Shown here in pieces: positions 1-10,857 of a DNA stretch of 64,000 bases. The notes under the pieces were generated by a model. It did no database searches. It had not been told where the DNA came from and saw only the letters and a program-made list of their open reading frames with translations. Source of the stretch: Rhabditoides inermis (lineage: Eukaryota; Nematoda; Chromadorea; Rhabditida; Rhabditidae); NCBI GenBank assembly GCA_963966185.1, contig CAWZYM010000146.1, forward strand, positions 577,501 to 641,500, in the 5' to 3' direction. Within the stretch, counting starts at the first letter, position 1. The number at the start of each line of letters is the position of its first letter. A program made the translations under genes and the position numbers.

Positions 1-38
1 GGTCGGAGGATTGGCCTCCTCCCACACGCTAGAAAAAA

Positions 39-62
39 GAAAGAGAGAGAGAGAGAGAGAGA
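39..62. repeat. (GA)n microsatellite
   Basis: A pure GA run of about 11 units, the first of many in the window. Confidence 0.95.
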
Positions 63-352
63 TCAGTGGAAAACAGTGGGCGAAAGTGCGGTCTGTGAAC
101 AGTGAGCGCAGTTAGAGGATGCGAGAGAGTGTGTGGATCGGAGAGAGCGAGAGTGGGAGGCATGTGCTCCCATCGTCACACTCACTCGCCCGCACTCACT
201 CACTCACTCTATGCGCAAAACAAGAGGCGATCGATAATAAGCTGGTGATCAGCTGATCGGCTGACGGTATCGGATGGGAGAGATGGCAGGGAGCGATATA
301 GGATATCGATGGCAGGATATGACGAGATCCCGCGAGATCCGGATACGTGTAC

Positions 353-355
<3 letters not shown>

Positions 356-411
<56 letters not shown>

Positions 412-478
412 GGGAGAGAGAGAGAGGGAGAGAGAGAGGGGGAGGGAGAAAGAGAGAGAGAGAGAGAGAAAGAGAGAA
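356..478. repeat. (GA)n imperfect tract
   Basis: About 120 bp of GA with GGGA and GAAA interruptions. The open frames crossing it on both strands are simple-sequence artefacts. Confidence 0.95.
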
Positions 479-599
479 CATACAACATACAACTAGTAAT
501 CAGGCAACCTCTAGATATAAAATGTTCTCGTATTTCACGTACATATGTTGCCAAATCGAATAAAGCCATTCAACAACTAACTAGTAGCGCTTACTGAAT

Positions 600-600
<1 letters not shown>

Positions 601-656
<56 letters not shown>

Positions 657-690
657 CTTTTTTTTTTCTCTCTCTCTCTCTCTCCTTCTC
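601..690. repeat. (CT)n tract
   Basis: CT run with a T-rich interruption near 655-667. It is in opposite orientation to the GA tract 120 bp upstream, so the two could pair as a long imperfect hairpin. Confidence 0.95.
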
Positions 691-980
691 ACGAGACATC
701 ATTATATAGTCAAGCATCTAATCTAATGATCCATTTCAGAAGTAGAGCTTACATTTAGATAAGCCAAAATACTAATGCAAATGCTTTAATGCTTCATAGG
801 GGAATAACAAATAATAAATGCCAGCAAAATGTCACCAGTTCGGAAGTTACTATTACTATTACTAACAATTAAGATTAACATCATTAGTTTAATGTTATAC
901 GCATGAAATTATAAAACACATGCGATGCGCAAAGAATATAGTCCTATTGTGCATTACAGGGCAGTGCACTCAACAAAAAA

Positions 981-1062
981 GAGAAAGAGGAGAGAGAGAG
1001 AGGGGAGAGAGAGAGAGGGGGTGAGAGAGAGAGGGGGAGAGAGAGAGAGAGAAGAGGTGAAG
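981..1062. repeat. (GA)n imperfect tract
   Basis: GA with GGGG interruptions; all-purine on the plus strand for about 80 bp. Confidence 0.9.
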
Positions 1063-1187
1063 AGATCCTGTTCTGACCTCTCTCATAGTTCGGATCTGAT
1101 CAAACATGCATCGGTGAAAAAACACTCGCAATGCATACATGCTCATCTCACTCTCACTCAAAACACGACAAAGAGAATCGAACCATG

Positions 1188-1284
1188 CTCTATCTTCCTC
1201 CCTCTCTCTTCCTCCCTCTCTCTTCCTCCCTCTCTCTTCCTCCCTCTCTCTTCCTCCCTCTCTCTCTCTCTCCCTCTTTCTCTC
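1188..1284. repeat. CT-rich minisatellite, 14-bp unit
   Basis: The 14-mer CTTCCTCCCTCTCT is repeated five times exactly from 1194 to 1263, then decays into plain CT. Confidence 0.95.
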
Positions 1285-1413
1285 AGGTGATCCGAAGAGT
1301 TTTCGAGAAGCCAAATCGCATCAGACACTCGGGTCAAACAAGGAATGCCAAAGCCAAATCGGACACGATTTTGGAGACACGCGCATTTGCCCACGCATCA
1401 TCTCAGCCGGACC

Positions 1414-1465
1414 GAGAAAGAGAAAGAGAGAGAGAGAGAAAGAGAGAAAGAGAGAGAGAGAGAGA
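1414..1465. repeat. (GA)n tract
   Basis: GA run with GAAA interruptions. Confidence 0.95.
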
Positions 1466-1801
1466 TCCGGTCAGAGTGGGACGAGAGAGCGTGGCTGGCA
1501 GAGAGAGTCAGAGAGAATGGCATGAAAACGCCATCAAAATAGCTGTTCGTTGAAGCGTGTGTGCATGTAGAGTGATTGGATGAAAGCGGCATTCCACAAA
1601 GGCTGCCTGACCAGCGATCAATCAGTGATGCGATCAGATTCGATTACGTAATCAGCTGATTGGTCGACGAGCGATCAATGAAAAGCGACTTGCACTTGTG
1701 CAATCACACAGCAAGGCGATAGAAACGCATCGGTCAGAGTTTTTACGCGAATGATTGACAGACGCCGGCGGTGGCGACAGACACTGAAGAGATAATCTCC
1801 T

Positions 1802-1802
1802 C

Positions 1803-1864
<62 letters not shown>
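1802..1864. repeat. (CT)n tract
   Basis: Nearly pure CT, about 30 units. Confidence 0.95.
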
Positions 1865-2053
1865 GAGAGTCCACTCTCGAGAGAAGAGAATACTACCTAG
1901 ACACAAACCAATCGGAGAGTTTGTGTGAGAAAAGACCTCTCCCATTGATGCGCGCATGTTTCCAAATTCAATATGCGACATCAAACATTGGGGAGAGGAG
2001 GGAACAAAGGGGGGGAGATGAATTGAATCACGCCCTTCTCATAATATGAATGG

Positions 2054-2149
2054 TGAGGAGGGAGGGAGAGAGAGAGGGAGAGAGAGAGAGAGGGAGAGAG
2101 AGAGGGAGAGAGAGAGAGGGAGGGAGAGAGAGGGAGGGAGAGAGAGGAG
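2054..2149. repeat. (GA)n/(GGGA)n tract
   Basis: All-purine segment mixing GA with GGGA and GGAGG units. Confidence 0.95.
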
Positions 2150-2496
2150 TGAAATGGAGCCGATCTCGTCCCTCTTCTCTTCAAGTGTTCTCGATTCGGG
2201 ATGGGCCAAAGTGTGGGAAAAGAGGGGAAACCGCATCAAACCAATTCACATCACAAACATTGGTTTCATATACCATTCACTACATTGAAAAAAATCTTAT
2301 ACATTTCTCTCGAATCAGGGCTAGCGTCACTTAGTTATCAGCAAATTTGATAATCATATTATCCGACGATATGTCACAAATAGTTAGGGGAATACGGTGA
2401 GTGCGATACTCTCAGTGATCACCAGGGTATGACTAGGTCTCTCGGTGGAAGCACCTCAAGTGGCGTGAACGGGACGACTGATACAGTGGAGTGGCC

Positions 2497-2569
2497 GAGG
2501 AGAAGGAGAGGGAGAGGGAGAGAGAGAGAGAGGGAGGGAGGGAGAGAGGGAGGGAGAGGGAGAGAGAGG
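2497..2569. repeat. (GA)n/(GGGA)n tract
   Basis: All-purine segment similar in make-up to 2054-2149. Confidence 0.95.
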
Positions 2570-3541
2570 AATATAGTGAGACCTGATGTGCGTGAGAAGC
2601 GATCACGATTCGTATTCGAGATCGCTTCACACACGGTGGCTCTCACCATCTATCATACGTTCCACTTGCTGCCTATATGCACTGTGAAAGTAGATCTGTC
2701 AATATCGGACGTGGATTTTCAAAAACTCATTTTATAAACATTACATTTCACCCTGTAAGTAAATAGGAGCGAGTTATGGCATAATCAATCGAGCGTAGAT
2801 TGTCATCGAGATAACAGAAACCTAACAGAAACCAAACAATTTTGGTATCTGGTATCTGGAAAATTTAGTGGACAGGAGCTGTGAAGCTGTGTCAATTTGA
2901 AAGATTAGCAAAAAACGACGAGAAACCGAAGACGTGTTGTCTCCGGGATGCGCGTGAGCATGAGTCGATTAGTCGAGGGTCCCGGGATAAGACATGGGAT
3001 TATGCAAATGAGGGGGAGGAGACAGGCAGGTGGCAGCAGCCAAACACTGGGCAAAATAGCATGATTCACTCACAATGCAAACATCAATCAACTGACACGA
3101 ATGTACATGATTTTCCGCGCAGCGTCCATAATAAAAAAACAGTCCTATGGCCTGAGCTACTGTAATCACTACTGTAAACTAACCATTTCATCCGCAATGA
3201 ACTATTAAGGAATGTCAATATCATGAGTACCGGTGACAAAGAACACACAACGCTTGGAGTAATCAATCGATAATCGATAGCGATCAATCAATCAATCGAT
3301 ACACGGGAGGGGCCACCTGGGTGGCAGGAAAGGGCGCTCCCTGTGCGCCTCCGCATACAAACACCCACCCACAAGACACACGCAAGTCGGCTGCGGTAGC
3401 CTAGCCAAACACTGCGCCCTCCTCATTCGACACACTCTCTCGCTCGTCTCTCACCTGCCACCGCGAGCAGAGACACGGACCAATTCCAACAAAGAGACAG
3501 CTCGTACCACTCTCGGGAGCCAAGAGGACCATTTGCAATGT

Positions 3542-3652
3542 TGGAGGGAGAGGGGGGGATGGAGGGGGAAGGGAGGGAGGGAGAGGAAGAGAGGAGAGAG
3601 AGGTAGAGGTAGAGAAAGAGGGGGGTAGAGAGAGGAAGAGAGAGAAAGATAT
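3542..3652. repeat. purine-rich GA/GGGA tract
   Basis: GGGAGG, GAGA and TAGAG units over about 110 bp. Confidence 0.9.
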
Positions 3653-4208
3653 GTAGAAGGAGCGGCTCGCTGGATTGGGATTGGGCTGCTCGTTCTAATT
3701 GATGGTGCTTCATTGGCGTGCGTTATATGGTTATCCGTGGGGGACAAAGGAGCGGCTGGCTCGTTAGGGCGCCCCTGCCCTCCCGTCTGTCAACAGTCGA
3801 TCGGCTATGAGGAATTAGGGCGTGTAAAACAACGGGGGTTTGATTCATGGTTTAGATTGAATAAACAACATGTGAACCAAGCAACAGTGTAGATGTTTTT
3901 GATTATTTTAGAACCTTCTCTTTTTGAAGACAGCCTCCTCTCAATTGATCTACGTTGGCCCGTCTTTGAGTATCGCGTTCGAAAAAATGAATAAATAGTT
4001 CGAACACAACAACTTTCCTAATTGACACTGTTGTGTTGATATGACTTGCTCGGGAATAGTTGACATCTGTCTTCGGTGCTCGGTGTTCTTATTCATTCCT
4101 CTATGGCCTCTATCCGCATCATACATGACATCGCCAGAGCACTCCATCCCCAAAAAGAGTACGCCTTTCACTGTAGTCGCTCTTCCTGAAACCGAGTTAG
4201 ACACGCAC

Positions 4209-4341
4209 CTCCCTCTCCCTCTCTTTCTCTCTCTCCCTCTCCCTCTCTTTCTCTCTCTCCCTCCCTCTCCCTCTCTCCCTCCCTCTCCCTCTCTCCCTCC
4301 TTCCCTCCCTCCCTCCTTCCCTCCCTCCCTTCTTCTCTCTT
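4209..4341. repeat. (CT)n/(CCCT)n tract
   Basis: All-pyrimidine segment with CCCT and CCTT units over about 130 bp. Confidence 0.95.
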
Positions 4342-4919
4342 TAATCGCAGCCGACACGTATCCCTCCCTACTGGTAACTCGACTCGTGCGCTCTAATTGC
4401 GAGAGCCGGCACAGCGAGACAGTGCGTGTAGAGGAGAGGCGCCGACGCGAGAGCGGCGAGAGAGCGTGTCGGTGGCGGAGGGCGCAGACGCGGCTCCTCT
4501 TTCGGCAGCATCGCCTGCCACTTTTATAGCCACACATTTCACACGCGCCACACTCACCGTTTCATTCCTCTTTTGCGAATTTTAAGGCTTTCTTTTCCGC
4601 AGTCGGGATCGATGCCCATCCGAGAGAAGTTTCCCCTTGCCTTCCGATTTTTATGCTTTTTGAAATCCCGCCGTCTGAGAGATCCTCCTTTCAGTCTCCT
4701 TGGATTCACCATTCACCCTTCCAAACACATTCTGGTTTCAGTATTACGATTTGCCGGTAAAAGCTGGTATATCTCGAGTACCAGTATTTGTTGTGTATCC
4801 GTCTTCTCACACTCTTCTCATGATTCCCCAAGCTCTCGCTTCTCCATCCCAGCAACTTTCGAAGGACGCCTCGCAACCTGACATCCTCTCCTTTCCACAC
4901 ATGCACTCCCTAATTAGCA

Positions 4920-4921
<2 letters not shown>

Positions 4922-4964
<43 letters not shown>
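4922..4964. repeat. (CT)n microsatellite
   Basis: Nearly pure CT, about 21 units. Confidence 0.95.
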
Positions 4965-4967
<3 letters not shown>

Positions 4968-5095
4968 CTATTCGAGACTCTCCAGAGAGAACAGGGGTAA
5001 ATCGAGAAGGCCGCCGAGGAAAACAACACTTCTAAATTAACACCGCGACAGTGGAGACAGGGCATGCTGCGTGTCGGCTGTCGGTTAGTCGCGTT

Positions 5096-5170
5096 CCCTC
5101 CCTCTCTCTCTCCCTCTCTCTCTTTCTCTCTCTCTCTCTTTCTCTTTCTCTCTTTTCCCCTCTCTCTCTT
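5096..5170. repeat. (CT)n tract
   Basis: CT with CCCT and TTTC interruptions. Confidence 0.9.
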
Positions 5171-5306
5171 CACATTCTTCATTTCACTATCATGTTTTTA
5201 CTGTTATTATATCATCAGTTGTCGCTCAGAATACAAAGTTTGTCTGTAATACATGAAATGTGGTGGGTATCTCTTTTTTTGCAGATAGGAAGATACATGC
5301 GGAGTG

Positions 5307-5318
5307 AAGAGAAAGAGA

Positions 5319-5368
<50 letters not shown>
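5307..5368. repeat. (GA)n tract
   Basis: GA run preceded by GAAA units, opposite in orientation to both neighbouring CT tracts. Confidence 0.95.
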
Positions 5369-5371
<3 letters not shown>

Positions 5372-5495
5372 AAAGAAAGACTGAAAGAGAGATGGGAGTT
5401 CATATATGAAGAGCAAATGAGTAGCGGTGCAGAGAGCCGCGTGAAATATTCATGTTTCCCGTCGGCCATACAGATCAACCTATAGATGTGTCAAT

Positions 5496-5499
<4 letters not shown>

Positions 5500-5549
<50 letters not shown>

Positions 5550-5704
5550 TTCTCTCCCCCCTCTCTCTCTCTCTTTCTCTCCCTCTCTCTCCCTCTCTCT
5601 CTGCTGTCTCTCCCTCTCTTCTCTCTCTCTCCTCTCTTTTCTCTCTCCCTCCCTCCCTCTCCCTCTCTCTCTCCCTCTCTCCCCTCTCTACCTCTCTTTT
5701 TCTA
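5500..5704. repeat. (CT)n long tract
   Basis: About 200 bp almost entirely pyrimidine, the longest such tract in the window. It ends just before the first foldback element. Confidence 0.95.
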
Positions 5705-5755
5705 CTTCTCTCGTTCACAGCAATACCCAAAGCATAATGTATAAAGTTCGATATA

Positions 5756-6969
5756 TCACACCGTCTCTGTAAGAATCGGACGAGGTGGTTACTAGGAGCT
5801 ATGTCGGCGCATACAAGGATTATCGAAGGTCCTCTACAAGATGTATAGGGTCGTTTCTGTCAAATATGCAAATTTGGCTCATTAAGGGACCACTACCTCA
5901 AATCGGTCATTTTTAGCCAAAACACTTAAAATAAGAGCTTGTTCGATTCCTTATCAGATTCTTAAAACTTTTTCATAAAAAAATGTTTTTTCTAAAAAAA
6001 TAAGTTCAAAAAAGTTATGGTCGATAAAATGAAAAATTTGCATATTTTCGATTTTTTTGCAAATGTTGCTGACCTGAGAAGCAAGAATAATTAGCACCAT
6101 TTAAAAGAGCGTGTTTTGTTTGGTCTACCTGATTTTTATGAAGAAAATCAATCCTGACATCATCTGCCATCCAGACGGTTGAAAGTGGTCCGGAAAGCGA
6201 TTATTCGGCATTTTTTCGATTTTTCGCCCTGTGTCACTGCGAAGAAGCAAGAAGCAAATACACCATGATAATCTACGCACTTTGTTTAGTATATGGACGT
6301 GTTTTCATGAAAATCTATCATGACGTCATCAGCGATTATTCGGCATTTTTCGATTTTTCGTCCGGACCATTTGCAACCGTCTGATGGCAGATGACGTCAT
6401 GATAGATTTTCATGAAAACACGTACATATACTAAACAAAGTGCGTAGATTATCATGGTGTATTTTCTTCTTGCTTCTTCGCAGTGACACAGGCGAAAAAT
6501 CGAAAAATGCCGATTAATCGCTTTCCGGACCACTTTCAACCGTCTGGATGGCAGATGATATCAGGATTGATTTTCTTAATAAAAATCATGTAGACCAAAC
6601 AAAACACGCTCTTTCAAGTGGTGCTAAGTATTCTTGCTTCTCAAGTCAGCAACGTGAAAAAAAATCGAAAATATGCAAATTTTTCATTTCATCGACCATA
6701 ACTTTTTTTGAACTTATTTTTTTCGAAAAACATTTTCAATGAAAAAGTTCTTAGAATCTGATAAGGAATCGAACTAGTTCTTATTTTGAGTGTTTTGGCA
6801 AAAATTGACCGATTTGAGGTAGTGGTCCCTTAATGAGCCAAATTTTCATATTTGACAAAAACGACCTTATACATCTTGTAGAGGACTTTCGATAATCCTT
6901 GTATGCGGCGGCATAGCTCCTAGTAACCACATGCCCAAAAAGTGTCCGATTCTTACAGAGACGGTGTGA
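5756..6969. mobile_element. foldback element A (TA-flanked, long terminal inverted repeats)
   Basis: The left end reads TCACACCGTCTCTGTAAG and the right end is its reverse complement. A TA dinucleotide lies at each border (5754-5755 and 6970-6971). Inverted similarity runs through almost the whole 1.2 kb around a centre near 6360, so the single strand could fold into one long hairpin. No transposase-like frame is present. TA duplication is typical of Tc1/mariner-type cut-and-paste elements, so a non-autonomous relative of that group is a reasonable inference. The left arm lacks a short segment (CACTTTT..GGGCATG) next to the terminus that the right arm has. Confidence 0.8.
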
Positions 6970-6971
6970 TA

Positions 6972-7043
6972 TGTAGGTTCTCGTCATTTTTGCTATCTTA
7001 GCTAACGCACTCTCTGGTACGTTTCAAATCACTACGTTTCATA
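6972..7043. other. spacer between the two foldback elements
   Basis: A 72-bp non-repetitive stretch that is the centre of symmetry of the larger palindrome formed by elements A and B. Confidence 0.6.
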
Positions 7044-8583
7044 TCACACCGTCTCTGTAAGAATCGGACACTTTTCGGGCATGTGGTTACTAGGAGCTAT
7101 GCCGGCGCATACAAGGATTATCGCAGGTCCTCTACAAGATGTATAGGGTCGTTTTTGTCAAATATGCAAATTTGGCCCATTAAGGGACCACTACCTCAAA
7201 TCGGTCAATTTTTGCCAAAACACTAAAAATAAGAGCTCGTTCGATTTCTTATCAGACTCTAAGAACTTTTTCATATAAAATGTTTTTCGAAAAAAATAAA
7301 TTCAAAAAAGTTATGATCAAAAAAATGAAAAGTTTGCATATTTCCGATTTTTTTGAAAATGTTGCTGACTTGAGAAGCAAGAATAATTAACACCATTTGA
7401 AAGAGCGTGTTTTGTTTGATCTACATGATTTTTATGAAGAAAATCAATCCTGACATCATCTGCCATCCAGACGGTTGAAAGTGGTCCGGAAAGCGAATAT
7501 TCGGCATTTTTCGATTTTTCGCCCTGTGTCACTGCGGAGAAACAAAAAGCAAATACACCATGATAATTTACGCATTTTGTTTAGTATATGGATGTGTTTT
7601 CATGAAAATCTATCATGACGTCATCTGTCATCTGCCATGCCTGCAAACTTGTCCGGACCACTTTCAACCGTCTGATGGCAGATGACGTCATGATGGATTT
7701 TCATGAAAACACGTCCATATACTAAACAAAGTGCGTAGATTATCATGGTGTGTTTGCTTTTTGCTTCTTCGCAGTGACACAAGGCGAAAAATAAAAAAAA
7801 AGCTGAATAATCGATGTTCGGACCACTTGCGACCGTCTTAATGGCAGATGACGTCATGATAGATTTTCATGAAAACACGTCCATATACTAAACAAAGTGC
7901 GTAGATTATCATGGTGTGTTTGCTTTTTGCTTCTTCGCAGTGACACAGGGCGAAAAATAAAAAAAAGCTGAATAATCGATGTTCGGACCACTTGCGACCG
8001 TCTTAATGGCAGATGACGTCATGATAGATTTTCATGAAAACACATCCATATACTGAACAAAATGCGTAGATTATCATGGTGTATTTGCTTTTTGTTTCTT
8101 CGCAGTGACACAGGGCGAAAAATCGAAAAATGCCGAATATTCGCTTTCCGGACCACTTTCAACCGTCTGGATGGCAGATGATGTCAGGATTGATTTTCTT
8201 CATAAAAATCATGTAGACCAAACAAAACACGCTTTTTCAAATAGTGTTAATAATTCTTGCTTCTCAGGTCAGCAACATTTTCAAAAAAATCGAAAATATG
8301 CAAATTTTTCATTTTTTTGATCATAACTTTTTTGAACTTATTTTTTTCGAAAAACATTTTTTATGAAAAAGTTCTTAGAATCTGATAAGGAATCGAACGA
8401 GCTTCTATTTTCAGTGTTTGGGCAAAAATTGACCAATTTGAGGTAGTGGTCCCTTAATGGGCCAAATTTACATAATTGACAAAAACGACTACTTGCATCT
8501 TGTAGAGGACCTTCGATAACCTCAATGTGCGCTGACATAGCTCCTAGTAACCACCTCGTCCGATTCTTACAGAGACAGTGTGA
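7044..8583. mobile_element. foldback element B (relative of element A)
   Basis: The same terminal inverted repeat as element A, with one substitution at the right end (CAGAGACAGTG), bordered by TA at 7042-7043 and 8584-8585. The arms match those of element A. The centre is expanded by tandem copies of a roughly 175-bp subrepeat. Open frames of 66-78 codons are mirror images of each other in the two arms and do not look coding. The left arm carries the subterminal segment present in A's right arm, and the right arm lacks it like A's left arm. Confidence 0.8.
7660..8130. repeat. tandem subrepeat (about 175 bp) in foldback element B
   Basis: Three successive copies of a unit begin near the words ATGGCAGATGACGTCATGAT, at about 7676, 7841 and 8006. 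Each continues through a segment with TTCGCAGTGACACA. The central TGACGTCA is a perfect 8-bp palindrome. Confidence 0.8.
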
Positions 8584-8788
8584 TATATGAAAGATGTTGC
8601 TACTACAAAAACTACAAAATGTGAGTCATCGATTCCGAGGATAGAATCCGCTTATCCACTATGTCTATTCTTGTCCAAATTTCACATACTCATTTTTCGA
8701 AACCTGTTTTTACAAATACGTGGAAGTTTTCGGAAGTGCAAAAGGAGAACCATGGCTACCTGGCGTGAAATGATGTGATTCCTATCTC

Positions 8789-8867
8789 TCTCTCCCTCTC
8801 TCTCCCTCTCCCCCCTCTCTCTCTCTTTCTCTCTCTCTTTCTCCCTTTCTCCCTCTCTCTCTCTCAA

Positions 8868-8899
<32 letters not shown>

Positions 8900-8933
8900 C
8901 CTCTCTCTCTCCTTCCCTCCCTCTCTCCCTCTC
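8789..8933. repeat. (CT)n/(CCCT)n tract
   Basis: About 145 bp of pyrimidine-rich repeat just outside foldback element B. Confidence 0.95.
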
Positions 8934-8935
8934 TG

Positions 8936-9559
8936 ATCTGTAATGAGCCCGTATATGTATGACGTCTCCCCACCCGCCCCTTCTATATTTGGCACTGCCT
9001 CTTTTAGTCGTCGTGTTGTTTGTGGGGCCGCTTGCAAGCAATTGCAATACTAATCCGAATTCCACACTGACGTCGACTCGTTTTTTTTCGCGTCTTTTTT
9101 ACCCCTCAATGCCCGCATATAAATTTCGAGAGTAGAACCGGCAAAGTTAGTTCGGAGTCGTTAGCGCAATGTTTTGGAGATGTTGTCTAATTTTGGAACT
9201 GTTTTGGAACTAATTTTGGTCATAGGTGTATTTGTTTCCAGAAACTGTTGTGTATATCATTGTAACCCTGCCTTTTTGTTCTGCTGTGACGATTTCTAGC
9301 ACAGTACATACAATCGAGCATGTGAACAAGTTACTTTGTACCGTGTTTTATTGCTGTCTTTCTTCCCATGCTGCTGATTCTCTTCCCTTTTCTTATCCTA
9401 CTTCTACCACTTCTACTGCTCATTTTTATATCTTCTCTTCTATTTTTAACTAATAACTTCTCGTTCTTCCTTACGTATTCTCCTCCTTCTCCTCCCTTTC
9501 TTGATCCAGTGACGTGCCCTCTCTAATGTGGTGTGATGCATCTGTTGTGTCATGTGCTC

Positions 9560-9607
<48 letters not shown>

Positions 9608-10242
9608 AATTCTAATTATTTTCCGCCTGCCTATGCGGTGAGAGATCCCAGCCAGCATAGCACACTCACTCTCTCACACCCTTACTCTTTCATTTGTCTC
9701 CTCCCTCTACTGAAGAGAGAGGAGAGAGATTTCTCGTCACATCACTCGCTGAATCTAAATCTAAATGAACCACCGTTCTGTGCGTAGTCAAGTAGTCTCG
9801 TTTCCATATTTAGAACTTGTGATTGGCTTTGTCTGCATTACTGATCAAGTAAGAGAATCTCGTGGTCTAACACTAACATTCCTAAATTGCTTCAATTACA
9901 CTTTCCAGCGGCGTTTATGTATCGCTCTCGCCTCTATCATTATAGTACCCAGTAATTTAGTCAGGCGCTAGATTCAATGATCTCACATTGTTACTGTTTC
10001 TACGTTTATAACAAAGACACCCACTATTTTGTTATCACAAAGCCTTGTTCATCTCATTCTCATTCGTAGAACAAAGATGTAGTCAAATTCAAAATGTTAA
10101 CGCTCTGACCATAAAACTAAAAAGTACGGTCGGCAATTAGTATTTTTGCTCATGTGATCTCTCTTTTCTCTTTATCGCAAAATCTGAAGCCATCTCCTCG
10201 ATGTCTCGGGCCTATACAGCGAACCAATTTCGCCTCCCTCCT

Positions 10243-10244
<2 letters not shown>
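8936..10244. other. intergenic, no gene recognised
   Basis: AT-rich DNA with a CT tract at 9558-9604. Frames such as 9226-9453 show no exon-like neighbours or codon bias. A TATAAA word occurs near 9117, but no gene follows that I can support. Confidence 0.5.
9558..9604. repeat. (CT)n tract
   Basis: CT run of about 23 units with one CCCT interruption. Confidence 0.95.
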
Positions 10245-10293
<49 letters not shown>

Positions 10294-10321
10294 TCTCTAT
10301 GTTGTTTGTATGTGTTGCTAG

Positions 10322-10357
<36 letters not shown>
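10245..10357. repeat. inverted pair of (CT)n and (GA)n tracts
   Basis: CT at 10245-10297 is followed 25 bp later by GA at 10323-10357, which could form a hairpin with about 17 perfect dinucleotide pairs. Confidence 0.9.
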
Positions 10358-10360
<3 letters not shown>

Positions 10361-10705
10361 AGGGGGAGGCTGTTTCGAAGCAATGAGGGCGATGTTTCTC
10401 GCTGCTTGTCGTTCTTGCTGTTTTCAACCGTGCACCGCTGCTTTCAGTGCAATTGGAGAGCTCGGTAAAAGAGATACTTTGCAATTTTGTAAAATGCTCA
10501 TAGTATGTGATCCACACAACCGTTCGGTTCTTCTCTCTTCGAGTTCATTATTTGTTTTTCCTTTTTTTAGTTGTATGTAGTTGCAATTAGCATTTTTGAC
10601 CTGTGGCGCTCATTTTTCTTTTCAAAAGTGCGATGTGAGGGTGGCATCCGCATCAGGCATCTCCCGTTGATGAAACAGCATCACATGCGGGCATGTTTTC
10701 ATCTT

Positions 10706-10716
10706 CACCCCTCCCT

Positions 10717-10764
<48 letters not shown>
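10706..10764. repeat. (CT)n tract
   Basis: CCCT units followed by pure CT. Confidence 0.95.
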
Positions 10765-10766
<2 letters not shown>

Positions 10767-10857
10767 CCTTCATTGCCAATGTAGTGGTGTACTTTTCCGT
10801 GTCACTCTCCTAGCCGCAGTTTCCATATGGTACTTTATTACTTTACTACGCTAGTGT

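Larger units (their letters stand above)
1..5753. other. microsatellite-rich intergenic region, no gene recognised
   Basis: Long GA and CT tracts (listed separately) alternate with unremarkable AT-rich DNA. I checked the stretches between tracts (63-355, 691-980, 1466-1801, 2150-2496, 2570-3541, 3653-4208, 4345-4921) and saw no convincing exon chain. Short open frames here are either poly(Arg-Glu) or poly(Ser-Leu) read from the tracts, or lack codon bias and splice-compatible neighbours. The segment around 4345-4530 is GC-rich and follows a TTAATCGCAG acceptor-like site, so it could be a promoter or an untranslated exon, but nothing confirms that. The segment 3245-3300 is rich in ATCAAT and ATCGAT words. 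Confidence 0.7.

Noticed and set aside
2881..3165. 94-codon frame with mixed composition
   Set aside because: No splice-compatible neighbours, no hydrophobic or motif pattern, and an overlapping frame of similar length on the other strand.
4041..4585. Frame with an Arg-rich C-terminal part after an acceptor-like TTAATCGCAG
   Set aside because: Half of it is CT repeat; the Arg-rich end reflects GC-rich DNA. An untranslated exon or promoter is possible but unsupported.
4741..4920. Exon-like frame after GGTTTCAG (YYDLPVKAGIS..)
   Set aside because: The acceptor is plausible, but no matching upstream exon or downstream donor was found and the frame runs into a CT tract.
209..5772. Many 60-195-codon frames rich in Arg-Glu or Ser-Leu
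   Set aside because: They are direct read-outs of GA/CT microsatellites, present on both strands and in several frames.
7317..8538. 66-78-codon frames in foldback element B
   Set aside because: They are reverse-complement images of each other in the arms and lack coding features.
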